19,513 bases of DNA from Desulfobacteraceae bacterium (GTDB taxonomy: Bacteria > Desulfobacterota > DSM-4660 > Desulfatiglandales > Desulfatiglandaceae): NCBI GenBank assembly GCA_020349865.1, contig CP070700.1:3652030-3671542 (forward strand). The letters are read 5' to 3'. Every line of letters starts with the position of its first letter. Positions within the stretch are counted from its first letter, which is position 1. The notes below the pieces were generated by a model. The model saw only the letters and a program-made list of their open reading frames with translations, was not told the origin of the DNA and did no database searches. Below are positions 7,954 to 15,160 of this stretch, piece by piece. The position numbers and the translations under genes were made by a program.

Positions 7954-9111
7954 CTACCATCCCTTTAGAAACTTCCAGCGTCTTTTTTTTCCCTTTTGTT
8001 CCTTCAGTGCCAGAATAGCGGCCAACTCTTTAAGATTCTTAGTTACAGCAGATTTTGCTGCAAACTGAGGCAGCGCCTTTCCCTGATTTATTGCAGACAT
8101 GGTCGTTTTATAATCGTTGGGTATGGTCCAGAATACTTTCCTGTTAATAGCATCTTCCGCATCCTTTAAAGAGACCTGTGACTCCTTTAGATATCGGTTC
8201 ATAACGATCTTAATACTTTCTTTTGGAAGGTGTTGGAAATTAGCAAAAGAAGTTAAAAGCTTGTTTGTATTGGCCAGATAAGGAAGGCTTAAAAGGGACA
8301 CAAGCAAAACCTTATCAGACATTTCAATAATTTTAAGCGAGGTTTTATTTAGAGACTGCCCGCTGTCAATGACCACAAAGTCAAACATGCCCTTCATGAG
8401 ACTCAGAAGATGCTCTATGGTCTCTGGAGTCACTGGTTGGTTGCCGTTTAAGTGGTTTGGAGATGGAAGGACCTGGACACCAGAGGAATGTTTTGAGAGG
8501 ATGTTCATTAAAAAGGTGTCATCCAGACGGGCAATATCCTTGGTAATTTCACCCCAATGATAATTTGGTTTTAACGCCAAAAAAATCGGTATGTCTCCGA
8601 ATAACATATTCATGTCCACAAGTGCCACCGATTGAGCGTTTTTCGTTTCGGCAATGCTGACTGCCAGGTTTACGGCGATCGTGGTAGCTCCAACGCCCCC
8701 CTTGCTGCCAATGACGTCTATGATTTGTCCGGATTTGACATTCTCTTGATGGCCAAATTTCTCTCTTCTTGTTTTAAACCTATCCAGAGACCGCCTTACT
8801 TCTTGCTCATTAAGAGGTTGAGAGAAAAATTCCTTGACCCCGATCCTCATGGCCTTCAGGAGCACTGACTGGTCGGTATTCTCTGATGTCAGAAAAACCT
8901 CACCCACCGAATCAGAATTCACTAGAGACTCGATAACCCGGAACTCCTTTTCAATGTTTTTTCCTATCTCAAAGATCAAAAGGTCAGGTCGTTGCTTCTC
9001 ACCTGAGCTTTGAACTTGATAGCCTTCAGTAGAGGCAATGATTTCTTCAAACTTTTTCCTTATACCTAAATTTCGTACTGCTATTTTGACCCAGATAATG
9101 TTATTAGACAT
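7954..9111 (-). CDS. cpaE: CpaE/TadZ, ParA/MinD-like pilus localisation protein
   Basis: 385 aa. Residues 1-112 resemble a receiver domain; Asp43 (RPDLLIFEIG) sits where a receiver acceptor could be, but the usual acidic pocket is not obvious, so it is probably a non-phosphorylated pseudo-receiver. Residues 128-360 form the ATPase: deviant Walker A SKGGVGATT (136-144), with Ala where most ParA proteins have the second Lys, as is common in CpaE/TadZ, then VDMNMLFGD and VVIDSGQSLN. The family directs where the Tad machine assembles, often at a pole. GGAG lies seven bases before the ATG. It lies 55 bases upstream of cpaF and 51 downstream of the tadG-like gene. Confidence 0.93.
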   Translation of the reverse strand: MSNNIIWVKIAVRNLGIRKKFEEIIASTEGYQVQSSGEKQRPDLLIFEIGKNIEKEFRVIESLVNSDSVGEVFLTSENTDQSVLLKAMRIGVKEFFSQPLNEQEVRRSLDRFKTRREKFGHQENVKSGQIIDVIGSKGGVGATTIAVNLAVSIAETKNAQSVALVDMNMLFGDIPIFLALKPNYHWGEITKDIARLDDTFLMNILSKHSSGVQVLPSPNHLNGNQPVTPETIEHLLSLMKGMFDFVVIDSGQSLNKTSLKIIEMSDKVLLVSLLSLPYLANTNKLLTSFANFQHLPKESIKIVMNRYLKESQVSLKDAEDAINRKVFWTIPNDYKTTMSAINQGKALPQFAAKSAVTKNLKELAAILALKEQKGKKRRWKFLKGW

Positions 9112-9162
9112 AGAAAGTCTCCATTAAACACGCCCGTTACGTGTAGGTTGGCACTTCAAGTT

Positions 9163-10398
9163 CTATTTTACAAGGACCGGTATCTTCGCCAGGATTCCGA
9201 AGTTTTCACCCCCGCTGACTCCTCTCGGTTCGTGGGCTGTGCAGTCCGGTAAAAAATAGATGCTTTTGCTCGCATACGGAGCCGGGGAACCATCAACATT
9301 CTGCAAATTGAAAACTGAGACAAAGTCATTCCAGCGGACGGAACCGTCCGGGTCATTGTTAGACCAGGCACCCATTTGGGTTGGGGCGTTGCTATAATGG
9401 GGATCTTCCCCGGCTTCGGTAATCCAGATGATGTTGAGGGTAACCGCACCATGCACTTCTTCACAGGTCCCCACGTTGTTTCCCGGGCAGGTTACAACTG
9501 GCAAAGTGAGTTCCCATGGTATTGTTTTCCCAGTTTCTGCTTCCCAGCACTGTATAAAATTGTTAAAGGCGCTTTGGATATCACCACCATTTGTAGCCAC
9601 GTCTTGATCAAAGGTAATTGTGTCAGGATTTCCGTCACCGCACACGAGACTCCTTACCTCTTGGGCATTGGTACCTCCCGTGCATGGGTCATCCTGATTA
9701 AAGCTTGTCCATCCGCCGGTCTCGCTGCTTTCTACGTTTTGCCCACTATTGATCATCCGCCCAATATTGCAAGAATACACACCGTCTATCGTAATGCTAT
9801 CTGCACAGATGGCGATGGGCTGATCTACCTCTCCGGGTCCCAGCGTGCCGGCAAATCCGATATAAGCGATTGCTTCAGCAGATAGCTGAAAATTCTCATG
9901 GCCAAAAATTCTGGCAAAGAAAGACACTGCCGGCGTGGCTTGTCTTCTGGCCACCACCCTGATTGCGTTTATGAAATTTGTGTCGGCATCCAGTTCCTCC
10001 GTTGAGACATTCCAAAGGTCAGCCGGCATAGTAGAGTCATTAGGGGTAAATGTACGCCCAGCAAAACTCCAGTGCCCCCTCTGCACGTCTCCCTCATTTC
10101 CCGAAATCCAATTCACATCTACGGCAACATTTTCGCTGTTGTTGGCCGTGGCTGCATCGTAGGAAATCTGGTTTGTCCCTGTGTTGACGGCCGTTCCATT
10201 TTCATTATATAAAAAACGGGCGCCGGCCAGCGCACCCGCATCGGCCGCATTTTGAAGCTCATTGCGAACAACATAGAGATGCCCCAGATCAATGGCTAGG
10301 GCAGCGAAGCCAATGAACACAATCAGTAGTAAGGCTACCATGATGGCCACCGCCCCTGTTTGATCTTTCAGATTAAACAGTACTATGGATCTTTTCAT
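9163..10398 (-). CDS. tadG: TadG-like pilus-associated protein
   Basis: 411 aa. The N-terminus has a basic stretch, then TGAVAIMVALLLIVFIGFAA, one membrane segment, and the conserved IDLGHLYVVRNELQNAADAGALAGAR, all typical of TadG-like proteins. The remaining 340 residues are outside the membrane, with eight cysteines (CADS, SCNIG, DPCTGG, LVCGD, IQCWE, VTCPG, TCEEV, PDCTA) and acidic, Asn/Gly-rich loops; disulfide bonding is plausible. Unlike TadE and Flp, no Glu lies at +5 after the Gly that would mark prepilin cleavage. GGAGG ten bases before the ATG supports the start. TadG is needed for pilus biogenesis but its exact job is unclear. I see no von Willebrand A motif of the sort found in some longer TadG proteins. 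Confidence 0.85.
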   Translation of the reverse strand: MKRSIVLFNLKDQTGAVAIMVALLLIVFIGFAALAIDLGHLYVVRNELQNAADAGALAGARFLYNENGTAVNTGTNQISYDAATANNSENVAVDVNWISGNEGDVQRGHWSFAGRTFTPNDSTMPADLWNVSTEELDADTNFINAIRVVARRQATPAVSFFARIFGHENFQLSAEAIAYIGFAGTLGPGEVDQPIAICADSITIDGVYSCNIGRMINSGQNVESSETGGWTSFNQDDPCTGGTNAQEVRSLVCGDGNPDTITFDQDVATNGGDIQSAFNNFIQCWEAETGKTIPWELTLPVVTCPGNNVGTCEEVHGAVTLNIIWITEAGEDPHYSNAPTQMGAWSNNDPDGSVRWNDFVSVFNLQNVDGSPAPYASKSIYFLPDCTAHEPRGVSGGENFGILAKIPVLVK

Positions 10399-10420
10399 TT
10401 CACTTAACCTCCGCCCTGCT

Positions 10421-10861
10421 TTATTCCATCCGCATCACTGTCACAGCGTCCAGAGATATTCCATTTGGTAAGGAACCGCCGACCAGCGATAAGAGACTGT
10501 CAAATACCAGGAAATTATACTGATAGTTTACCGTGACCGTAAGTGAATCACCTGATGAATCGCCTGTTCTTACCGGTGTAATATTAAGAGTTCCCGATCC
10601 AAAAGTTATTAAATGATTTTGACAGTATTGAACAATCGCAGCGGCAATTTCCGTGTCATCCGGGTGGTTGGGACCGCCATCTGTATAGCGATAGACGATC
10701 CCCACCCTCGCTCCTTCCCGGCTGGCATTGGTAATCATGGCCTTGTCATAAAGTAAAATGCTGAATTCTATGATGCCAAATACGAGTATGAGAAGCAGCG
10801 GCAGGACAATTGCAAACTCTATTGCCGAAGCACCTTCCTGTCTTTTTATGTTTATCTTCAT
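10421..10861 (-). CDS. tadE: TadE, minor pseudopilin-like protein
   Basis: 146 aa from the ATG at 10859-10861, preceded by AAGGTGG with eight-base spacing. An in-frame ATG at 10906 would add 15 polar residues and has only a weak GAGA before it. The segment RQEGASAIEFAIVLPLLLIL carries the prepilin-like cleavage site (Gly followed by ASAIEF, Glu at +5), then one long hydrophobic helix and the family's ASREGARVG motif. TadE is a pseudopilin processed by the CpaA/TadV peptidase. It lies 22 bases upstream of the tadG-like gene. No separate TadF gene is seen; a single TadE is common in bacterial tad loci outside the Pasteurellaceae. Confidence 0.9.
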   Translation of the reverse strand: MKINIKRQEGASAIEFAIVLPLLLILVFGIIEFSILLYDKAMITNASREGARVGIVYRYTDGGPNHPDDTEIAAAIVQYCQNHLITFGSGTLNITPVRTGDSSGDSLTVTVNYQYNFLVFDSLLSLVGGSLPNGISLDAVTVMRME

Positions 10862-10995
10862 TTTCAGGCCCACCTTAGTTTTTCCCATTTTTTCGCGCTG
10901 GCTCATTTATTTCTCTTGTAGGTGAGTTAGTGTTTGTTTCAGAACTGTGAGAAGTCTTATGATCACTATTTGCTCTCTATCGCAACAATCCCATA

Positions 10996-11259
10996 CTATT
11001 TCGATTGGTGCTTTATAGATTCACCTTTCCTGTATTTCTCTACAGTTCTCTCTGCTGTTTGACCGTCCGTACAAACAACAGGCTCCAGATTTTTCCCAGC
11101 TTCTGGGTTTAACATCTGGTTGTACTTTGCGGATTCATAAGATCTTCCCCAGTTTTTGTCCAGCATTGTATCTTTCTGCACGAGTGGCTTTCCTCCGCAG
11201 CTCGGAAGCATCACCAGGGCAACGATTAAAACAATGAGTGTAAGGCATCTGTTGAACAT
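10996..11259 (-). CDS. Short lipoprotein of the tad locus, unrecognised family
   Basis: 87 aa from the ATG at 11257-11259, chosen because AAGGAGAAGGAC precedes it and because it places the lipoprotein signal at the N-terminus (MFNRCLTLIVLIVALVMLPS, then C). The lipobox LPSC predicts a lipidated Cys. The mature part is about 65 residues, polar, with RSYESAKYNQMLNPEAGKN, LEPVVCTDGQTAE and KYRKG. It lies directly after the secretin gene, where the CpaD lipoprotein sits in Caulobacter-type loci, but is much shorter than CpaD and shows no clear likeness to it. A role as secretin accessory or outer-membrane partner is inferred from position. I cannot name its family. Confidence 0.78.
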   Translation of the reverse strand: MFNRCLTLIVLIVALVMLPSCGGKPLVQKDTMLDKNWGRSYESAKYNQMLNPEAGKNLEPVVCTDGQTAERTVEKYRKGESIKHQSK

Positions 11260-11319
11260 GTCCTTCTCCTTTATTTTGGCGTTAAATCTGATTTTTCTAT
11301 TTATCAGTCTTCCCATCAC

Positions 11320-12762
11320 CTAATTGGACTTGGGCATGACGTGCCCAAAATCTCCGTCCAATTTCCCTTTAGTGGCAGAAGGGTTGCTGTCCTCTGTTCC
11401 TTCCATGAAGCCCAGAATGTAGAACTCCGTGTCATCAGGCTCTTTGTAGGAGTCAGTGGGAAGCGTCTGTTTTTCCATATTGAGCGGTTTCACCAGGTGA
11501 GGTGTAGCGATAATTATCAATTCTGTCTCATGCTTTTGAAAGCCGCGGCTTCGAAACAGGGTGCCTAACAAAGGGATATCCCCTAACAGCGGAAATTTAT
11601 CAAGAACATCGCGGACATTCTCCCTCAGGAGACCTGCGATGGCAAAGCTTTGACCGTCAGCAAGCTCTATCACGGTCGCAGCTTTCCTTGTGGTCAGGCC
11701 TGGCACCACAAATCCCTGAAAATGAACCGCTGTCGAGAAGTCAAGCTCGGATACTTCCGGCTCAACTTTGATAGCGATCTTATTTTCGCTCAAAACCGTA
11801 GGAGTGAAAGAGAGACCAACACCAAAAGGCTTGTATTCGATGGCCACGGTCCCGAGGCCCTGGGGAACAGGTATTGGAAATTCTCCTCCAGCCAGAAAAT
11901 TGGCAGTCTGTCCGCTCAAGGAAACAAGCGTGGGTTCCGCCAGAATCTTGACCAGGCCGTCCTGCTTCAATGCATCAATAAAGCCTGTCCAGTTGGCACC
12001 GTTACTCTTGAAGCGGAAGAGGGCATTTACCACTGGTGAAGCAAGGAATTGGACTGGTGAAAATGCTCCGCCCGCATCCTCCGTCAGTATATTTGCGTCG
12101 AGCGGTGATACTACTTGACTGAGCCCACCGAGCGTGCTCACCCCAAATTGTCCCCCTTTGACGTAGTTGAAATTGATCCCAAATTTCCTGACCAAACTAC
12201 GCGACATCTCCGCCATCCTTACCTCCAACATGACCTGGTGCACACCACCTACCTCGATCAAGTTTGTGACCTTGCCTTCGGGTGCGTATGTTCTGGCCAA
12301 TGCCAAGGCCTGTGTAAGATTAGCAGTGTTGGAGACTTTTCCCGAGAGAGTAATAGAATCGTGTGTCGCAATCACACGGAGATCTCTCTCGTTGGGGAGG
12401 ACATCGTGAAGTTTTTGTTTCAACCTCGAAACTTCATAAGAGACTTCCAGGTCATAGATGGCGAAAATCTTTTTGTTTTGCCATAAAGTCAGATTGGTGA
12501 TTCCTGAGGTCTTTCCAGTAACGTAGATCTCGTATGGAGTTATAAGAACAAAATCGGCGATCTCAGGGTCAGCAATGGAAACGCGTTTGGCAGGTATATC
12601 ACTCTTGAGGATGATTGACTTTCCCACCACCAATTGGAGCCTTTCGGGTTCCTGAGTTTTCAAAATTACAGAATCAGTAGCCCAGGATCTCACTGGAAAA
12701 ACAGCCAATAAAATTGTGAAAACAATCAGTTTAACCATATTGAATTTGCTTAATCGTAACAT
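11320..12762 (-). CDS. cpaC: CpaC/RcpA, outer-membrane secretin of the Tad system
   Basis: 480 aa from the ATG at 12760-12762; GGGAGG lies ten bases before it, while the alternative ATG three codons upstream overlaps that site. A Sec signal peptide (MVKLIVFTILLAVFPVRSWA) is followed by the secretin N-terminal domain (LQLVVGKSIIL ... RVSIADPEIADFVLIT ... YVTGKTSGITNLTLW), a BON-like segment (LRVIATHDSITLSGKVSNTA) and the secretin domain (VMLEVRMAEMSRSLVRKFG ... FLAGGEFPIPVPQGLG ... VEPEVSELDFS ... GFVVPGLTTRKAATVIELADGQSFAIAGLL). It forms the multimeric channel through which the Flp pilus leaves. The family's C-terminal LLGDIPLLGTLFRS motif is present. It lies 23 bases after cpaB in the same direction. 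Confidence 0.96.
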   Translation of the reverse strand: MLRLSKFNMVKLIVFTILLAVFPVRSWATDSVILKTQEPERLQLVVGKSIILKSDIPAKRVSIADPEIADFVLITPYEIYVTGKTSGITNLTLWQNKKIFAIYDLEVSYEVSRLKQKLHDVLPNERDLRVIATHDSITLSGKVSNTANLTQALALARTYAPEGKVTNLIEVGGVHQVMLEVRMAEMSRSLVRKFGINFNYVKGGQFGVSTLGGLSQVVSPLDANILTEDAGGAFSPVQFLASPVVNALFRFKSNGANWTGFIDALKQDGLVKILAEPTLVSLSGQTANFLAGGEFPIPVPQGLGTVAIEYKPFGVGLSFTPTVLSENKIAIKVEPEVSELDFSTAVHFQGFVVPGLTTRKAATVIELADGQSFAIAGLLRENVRDVLDKFPLLGDIPLLGTLFRSRGFQKHETELIIIATPHLVKPLNMEKQTLPTDSYKEPDDTEFYILGFMEGTEDSNPSATKGKLDGDFGHVMPKSN

Positions 12763-12785
12763 GGGATTCATTCCTCCCTTACTGG

Positions 12786-13640
12786 TTAGAGTTTAAATTC
12801 CTTTTTGCTTACTTTCTGACCCTTAATTACTTCCACGGTCAAAGTCGTTTTGCGAGGCCTCCATTTCTTCGTTGTCGTCTTAGATGGTGCCTTTGGTTTA
12901 GGAGTAACACTGAGTAAGGAAGCCAGCGTCTTGGGTATGGTTGCTCCCGTGGTCAACACAGATTCAGCATCAGTAATGTTACGCAAAGCAAACTGAAGTC
13001 TCCCTTCGGTAGCTGCAAGAGCAAGCTTTTCACCTTCGTCAGGCGTGACTTCCAGCGTGTAGACATCCACGGGGGCAGGATCACCTTTACCGTTTTCCTG
13101 CATTTGCGTGCCGGTTGCGAGCACCATTATGTTTTCGAGCACAATCTTGGTGACTTCACTTTTGCTCCTGGGATCGGTCAAGGTGACCAGGACATCGACC
13201 CGATTACCAGGGTTGATGAAGCCTGAGAGTCCGATCACTTTGTCACCCTTCACCGCAATCGCGCGCTTCCCCGGCTTCACAATCGCTGAGACACCACCGG
13301 CAGTCACGCTGTAGGGTGCTAATTTCGAGTCTATGATAGGTTCGTTTTTCTTGAGGGGTGCGATGATAACCCGTCCTTCTAACTTTTCAGTTTCCGAATA
13401 GTATCCTGTCGGAAGGCTCACTTTGAGAAAAGGTGCCGCTTTTATCATCTCCTTCTTTAGTTTTGTCCCCCATGGCAAATCGACTGCCGTAACCGCGATA
13501 AAGACAGCCTCAGTCTCCGCCTTTACCACTACCTCTTTCACTGCTGTCTGTGCCTTCAACCACTTGTACAGGAAGATACTGCCTGATCCAGCAATCACGA
13601 GCGCCAATGCAATTGGAATAATCGCTTTATACTTTCCCAT
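12786..13640 (-). CDS. cpaB: CpaB/RcpC, Tad periplasmic assembly protein
   Basis: 284 aa. One N-terminal membrane segment (residues about 7-27) is followed by a SAF-type domain (about 45-110: VFIAVTAVDLPWGTKLKKEM ... GRVIIAPLKKNEPIIDSKL) and the RcpC domain (about 118-230: GKRAIAVKGDKVIGLSGFIN, PGNRVDVLVTL, VLENIMVLATG, YTLEVTPDEGEKLALA, GRLQFALRN). The C-terminal 40 residues are unusually Lys/Thr-rich and lack clear fold signals. The family is periplasmic, bound to the inner membrane, and works with the secretin. AAGGAG before the ATG supports the start. It lies 21 bases after the prepilin peptidase gene. Confidence 0.93.
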   Translation of the reverse strand: MGKYKAIIPIALALVIAGSGSIFLYKWLKAQTAVKEVVVKAETEAVFIAVTAVDLPWGTKLKKEMIKAAPFLKVSLPTGYYSETEKLEGRVIIAPLKKNEPIIDSKLAPYSVTAGGVSAIVKPGKRAIAVKGDKVIGLSGFINPGNRVDVLVTLTDPRSKSEVTKIVLENIMVLATGTQMQENGKGDPAPVDVYTLEVTPDEGEKLALAATEGRLQFALRNITDAESVLTTGATIPKTLASLLSVTPKPKAPSKTTTKKWRPRKTTLTVEVIKGQKVSKKEFKL

Positions 13641-13661
13641 GGTTTTCTCCTTCTTTTTAGT

Positions 13662-14201
13662 TTAAATGACCCTCATAAGACTGGATAATTCCAAAAACAT
13701 ATATATAAAAGTTCCAAGCGCTATCGCCACTCCATAGCACAGCTTGGGCTTTTTCTTTTCAGCGTTGTCAGAAATTGGAATAAATTGTCCTGTGAATACA
13801 AATGTCTTTGCCGTTGTTGCATTTCTTGCAATGAAGCCTTTGGAATATTGACGATTCATTAAAAGGACGATCAGCGCGTAGACCCCACCGACAATAGCGA
13901 TAAAAAGGAATGACACAAAGACTCCCTTCGCCCCAACGACTGCGCCCACTGTCCCCATCAGCTTGGCATCTCCTGCGCCCATTCTCCCCATCAGGTAGGG
14001 AACAATAAGAATGGCGATTCCGAAGCCCAGTCCTCCTCCGCTGAACAGCAAACCATCCAGGCCATTCATAACAAAATGATAAGCAACCGCTAAAACCATA
14101 GCCGGATAAGTAATCAGATTAGGTATCCTTTGATATCGCAGATCTTGAGTCATAGCTATGAGCAATACTCCCGTTAAAAACACTATTAAAAAAGTATCCA
14201 T
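13662..14201 (-). CDS. cpaA: CpaA/TadV, type IVb prepilin peptidase
   Basis: 179 aa from the ATG at 14199-14201; two GTG codons at 14211-14216 would add up to five residues and lie closer to the AGGAG at 14218-14222, so the start is uncertain. Five or so hydrophobic segments. Both aspartates of the aspartyl protease pair are visible: TQDLRYQRIPN after the first segment, and GRMGAGDAKLMG (the GxGD motif). It lacks the N-terminal methylase domain of PilD, as expected for the Tad-type peptidase. It cleaves the Flp leader and probably TadE at the inner membrane. It lies 175 bases downstream of flp, with a strong hairpin between the two. Confidence 0.92.
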   Translation of the reverse strand: MDTFLIVFLTGVLLIAMTQDLRYQRIPNLITYPAMVLAVAYHFVMNGLDGLLFSGGGLGFGIAILIVPYLMGRMGAGDAKLMGTVGAVVGAKGVFVSFLFIAIVGGVYALIVLLMNRQYSKGFIARNATTAKTFVFTGQFIPISDNAEKKKPKLCYGVAIALGTFIYMFLELSSLMRVI

Positions 14202-14327
14202 GTTAAAATACACCACTCTCCTGCAAAAACTGCCAATTTTAAGGGTTTTCTATTCTATGTATATCGGACACTCTGTTCTTTGCTTTTAAGGCTTTGACTA
14301 CATTTTTTTAATATGCTCAAAAGGAAT

Positions 14328-14366
14328 GTGAGTATCTCCTATCGGAACTTAAGTGGAGATACTCAC
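14328..14366 (-). other. Perfect 12-bp hairpin after flp
   Basis: GTGAGTATCTCC (14328-14339) and GGAGATACTCAC (14355-14366) form a perfect 12-bp stem around a 15-base loop, beginning 10 bases after the flp stop. On the transcribed strand it is followed by ATTCCTTTTGAG, so the U-run is short. It may be a leaky terminator, or a 3' stabiliser that keeps pilin mRNA more abundant than the downstream assembly genes. Confidence 0.6.
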
Positions 14367-14375
14367 AAACAGCTG

Positions 14376-14555
14376 TTATGGACCAGCAGGAGGTGCTACT
14401 TGCCCTGCAAGATAGTTGAATATTCCATTCAGGTTGGTTCCTAGCAGTCCCGCCCCAACAATGATGGCTACTGCAACCAGAGATGCAATCAGTCCGTACT
14501 CGATAGCGGTCACGCCTTCGTCGTCTTTAAAAAATCTCATCAGTTTTTTCATCAT
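14376..14555 (-). CDS. flp: Flp major pilin
   Basis: 59 aa. After a basic leader (MMKKLMRFFKDDEG) comes VTAIEYGLIASLVAVAIIVG. Cleavage by CpaA is expected after Gly14, leaving Val at +1 and Glu at +5 followed by Tyr, the Flp signature. The mature pilin is about 45 residues: one hydrophobic helix and a short tail ending APPAGP. GGAG lies six bases before the first ATG (14553-14555) and nine before a second adjacent ATG. It is the first gene of the tad run, transcribed from the control region at 14556-15532. Only one pilin gene is seen. Its length is normal for Flp pilins. Confidence 0.95.
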   Translation of the reverse strand: MMKKLMRFFKDDEGVTAIEYGLIASLVAVAIIVGAGLLGTNLNGIFNYLAGQVAPPAGP

Positions 14556-14600
14556 TCTAATCTCCTTTTCATTTTCTTTGGTTAATTTTCAGTCATACTT

Positions 14601-14645
14601 TGCTTTCCCTTTACCTTTTATTGATTCACTTGTGCTTTCCCTTTA
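14601..14645 (-). repeat. Direct repeat in the flp leader
   Basis: TGCTTTCCCTTTA occurs at 14601-14613 and 14633-14645, a 32-base period; on the transcribed strand it reads TAAAGGGAAAGCA. It lies between the terminator and the flp ribosome binding site. It could be a protein- or RNA-binding element, but no known motif is recognised. Confidence 0.5.
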
Positions 14646-14723
14646 ATCACCTCCCTTACTCGTGTATTTGAGGTTACTAAACATCCATCTCACTCTCTGA
14701 TTCATTTACGACCTTAGCTCTCA

Positions 14724-14770
14724 AAATAAAAAAAGCCAAACTGGCAGTTCGTAAACTGTAAATTTGGCTT
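14724..14770 (-). terminator. Rho-independent terminator / attenuator upstream of flp
   Basis: On the minus strand AAGCCAAA (14770-14763) pairs with TTTGGCTT (14740-14733). An inner stem CAGTT/AACTG closes the hairpin, followed by a run of T residues (14732-14724, one A). It lies 64 bases after the stop of the small gene at 14834 and about 170 bases before flp, so it would end transcripts from the sigma-54 promoter or limit read-through into flp. Confidence 0.8.
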
Positions 14771-14807
14771 GCTGGCTAATCGGTTTTGGCTGGCCTTTGG
14801 CTTGCTG
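14763..14807 (-). repeat. Duplicated terminator arm
   Basis: TTTGGCTTGCTG occurs at 14763-14774 and 14796-14807 (33-base period), with a third related block TTTTGGCTGG between. In the minus-strand RNA each copy supplies a GCCAAA that could pair with the UUUGGC of the terminator's 3' arm, so alternative foldings are possible. Confidence 0.55.
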
Positions 14808-14833
14808 CCTAAGATCTATATGTCTGTTCCCTA

Positions 14834-15034
14834 TCAAAGAGCTGACATTTTTAACCCCCCGGCTTTTGTCCTCTCAATATGGTATATTTTTCGAGCCATG
14901 GGATCTTTCACCACTAAAGGAAACATCCCATCACTGTCGAGGATGGATAGCTCCATACAGCGGATACTTTCGTTAAACTTTATCTCGAATGACTTTTTGG
15001 GTGCTCTTTTCCAATGTCTACTGTGTTGATGCAT
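14834..15034 (-). CDS. Small protein resembling the IF-3 N-terminal domain
   Basis: 66 aa from the ATG at 15032-15034, preceded by AGGA at seven-base spacing; an in-frame ATG at 15086-15088 would give 84 aa but has no ribosome binding site. Residues 21-48 (NESIRCMELSILDSDG then MFPLVVKDPMAR) follow the start of translation initiation factor IF-3 (N-E-x-I-R-x-x-E-V-x-L-I-D-x-D-G ... V-V-x-x-x-x-A) without gaps. The rest of the IF-3 N-domain, the linker and the whole C-terminal ribosome-binding domain are absent, so this is not IF-3 itself. The N-terminus is basic (HQHSRHWKRAPKK). A sigma-54 promoter lies about 97 bases upstream and a terminator downstream, so it looks like a monocistronic unit ahead of flp. 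An RNA- or ribosome-linked regulatory role is inference. No membrane segment or signal peptide is seen. Confidence 0.6.
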   Translation of the reverse strand: MHQHSRHWKRAPKKSFEIKFNESIRCMELSILDSDGMFPLVVKDPMARKIYHIERTKAGGLKMSAL

Positions 15035-15142
15035 TCGCTTGTCCTGCCCCCTTCCTTTTCTGCTTTTCTCGGTTGATATAGACAGCATTTAGATCAATTA
15101 TATTTTTCGCATTACCGAAAAAGTGATTGGTGTTTCAATAGA

Positions 15143-15158
15143 GCAAGGCACGTGCCAA
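15143..15158 (-). promoter_or_regulatory. Sigma-54 (RpoN) promoter
   Basis: The minus strand reads TTGGCACGTGCCTTGC followed by T, matching the -24/-12 consensus YTGGCACG-N4-TTGCW at every fixed position. GG lies at -24 and GC at -12, giving a predicted start near 15131. It points at the small gene ending at 14834 and, by read-through, at flp. Sigma-54 promoters need an activator bound upstream; the two tandem repeats lie exactly there. No activator gene is in the window. Confidence 0.8.
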
Positions 15159-15160
15159 AT

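Noticed and set aside
9376..9885. A 169-codon plus-strand frame opposite the tadG-like gene
   Set aside because: It lies wholly inside a gene with a clear family N-terminus and good ribosome binding site; the translated product looks random.
14643..14705. A 20-codon minus-strand frame with an AAGG before its ATG, between the terminator and flp
   Set aside because: Too short, no recognisable motif and no evidence of translation; it could be a leader peptide but chance is as likely.
14763..14830. A GCC/CAAA-rich leader that recalls a GEMM (cyclic di-GMP) riboswitch
   Set aside because: The conserved AAACC, GCAAAGCC and closing receptor/loop parts of that riboswitch cannot be found; the repeats are simple duplications of the terminator arm.
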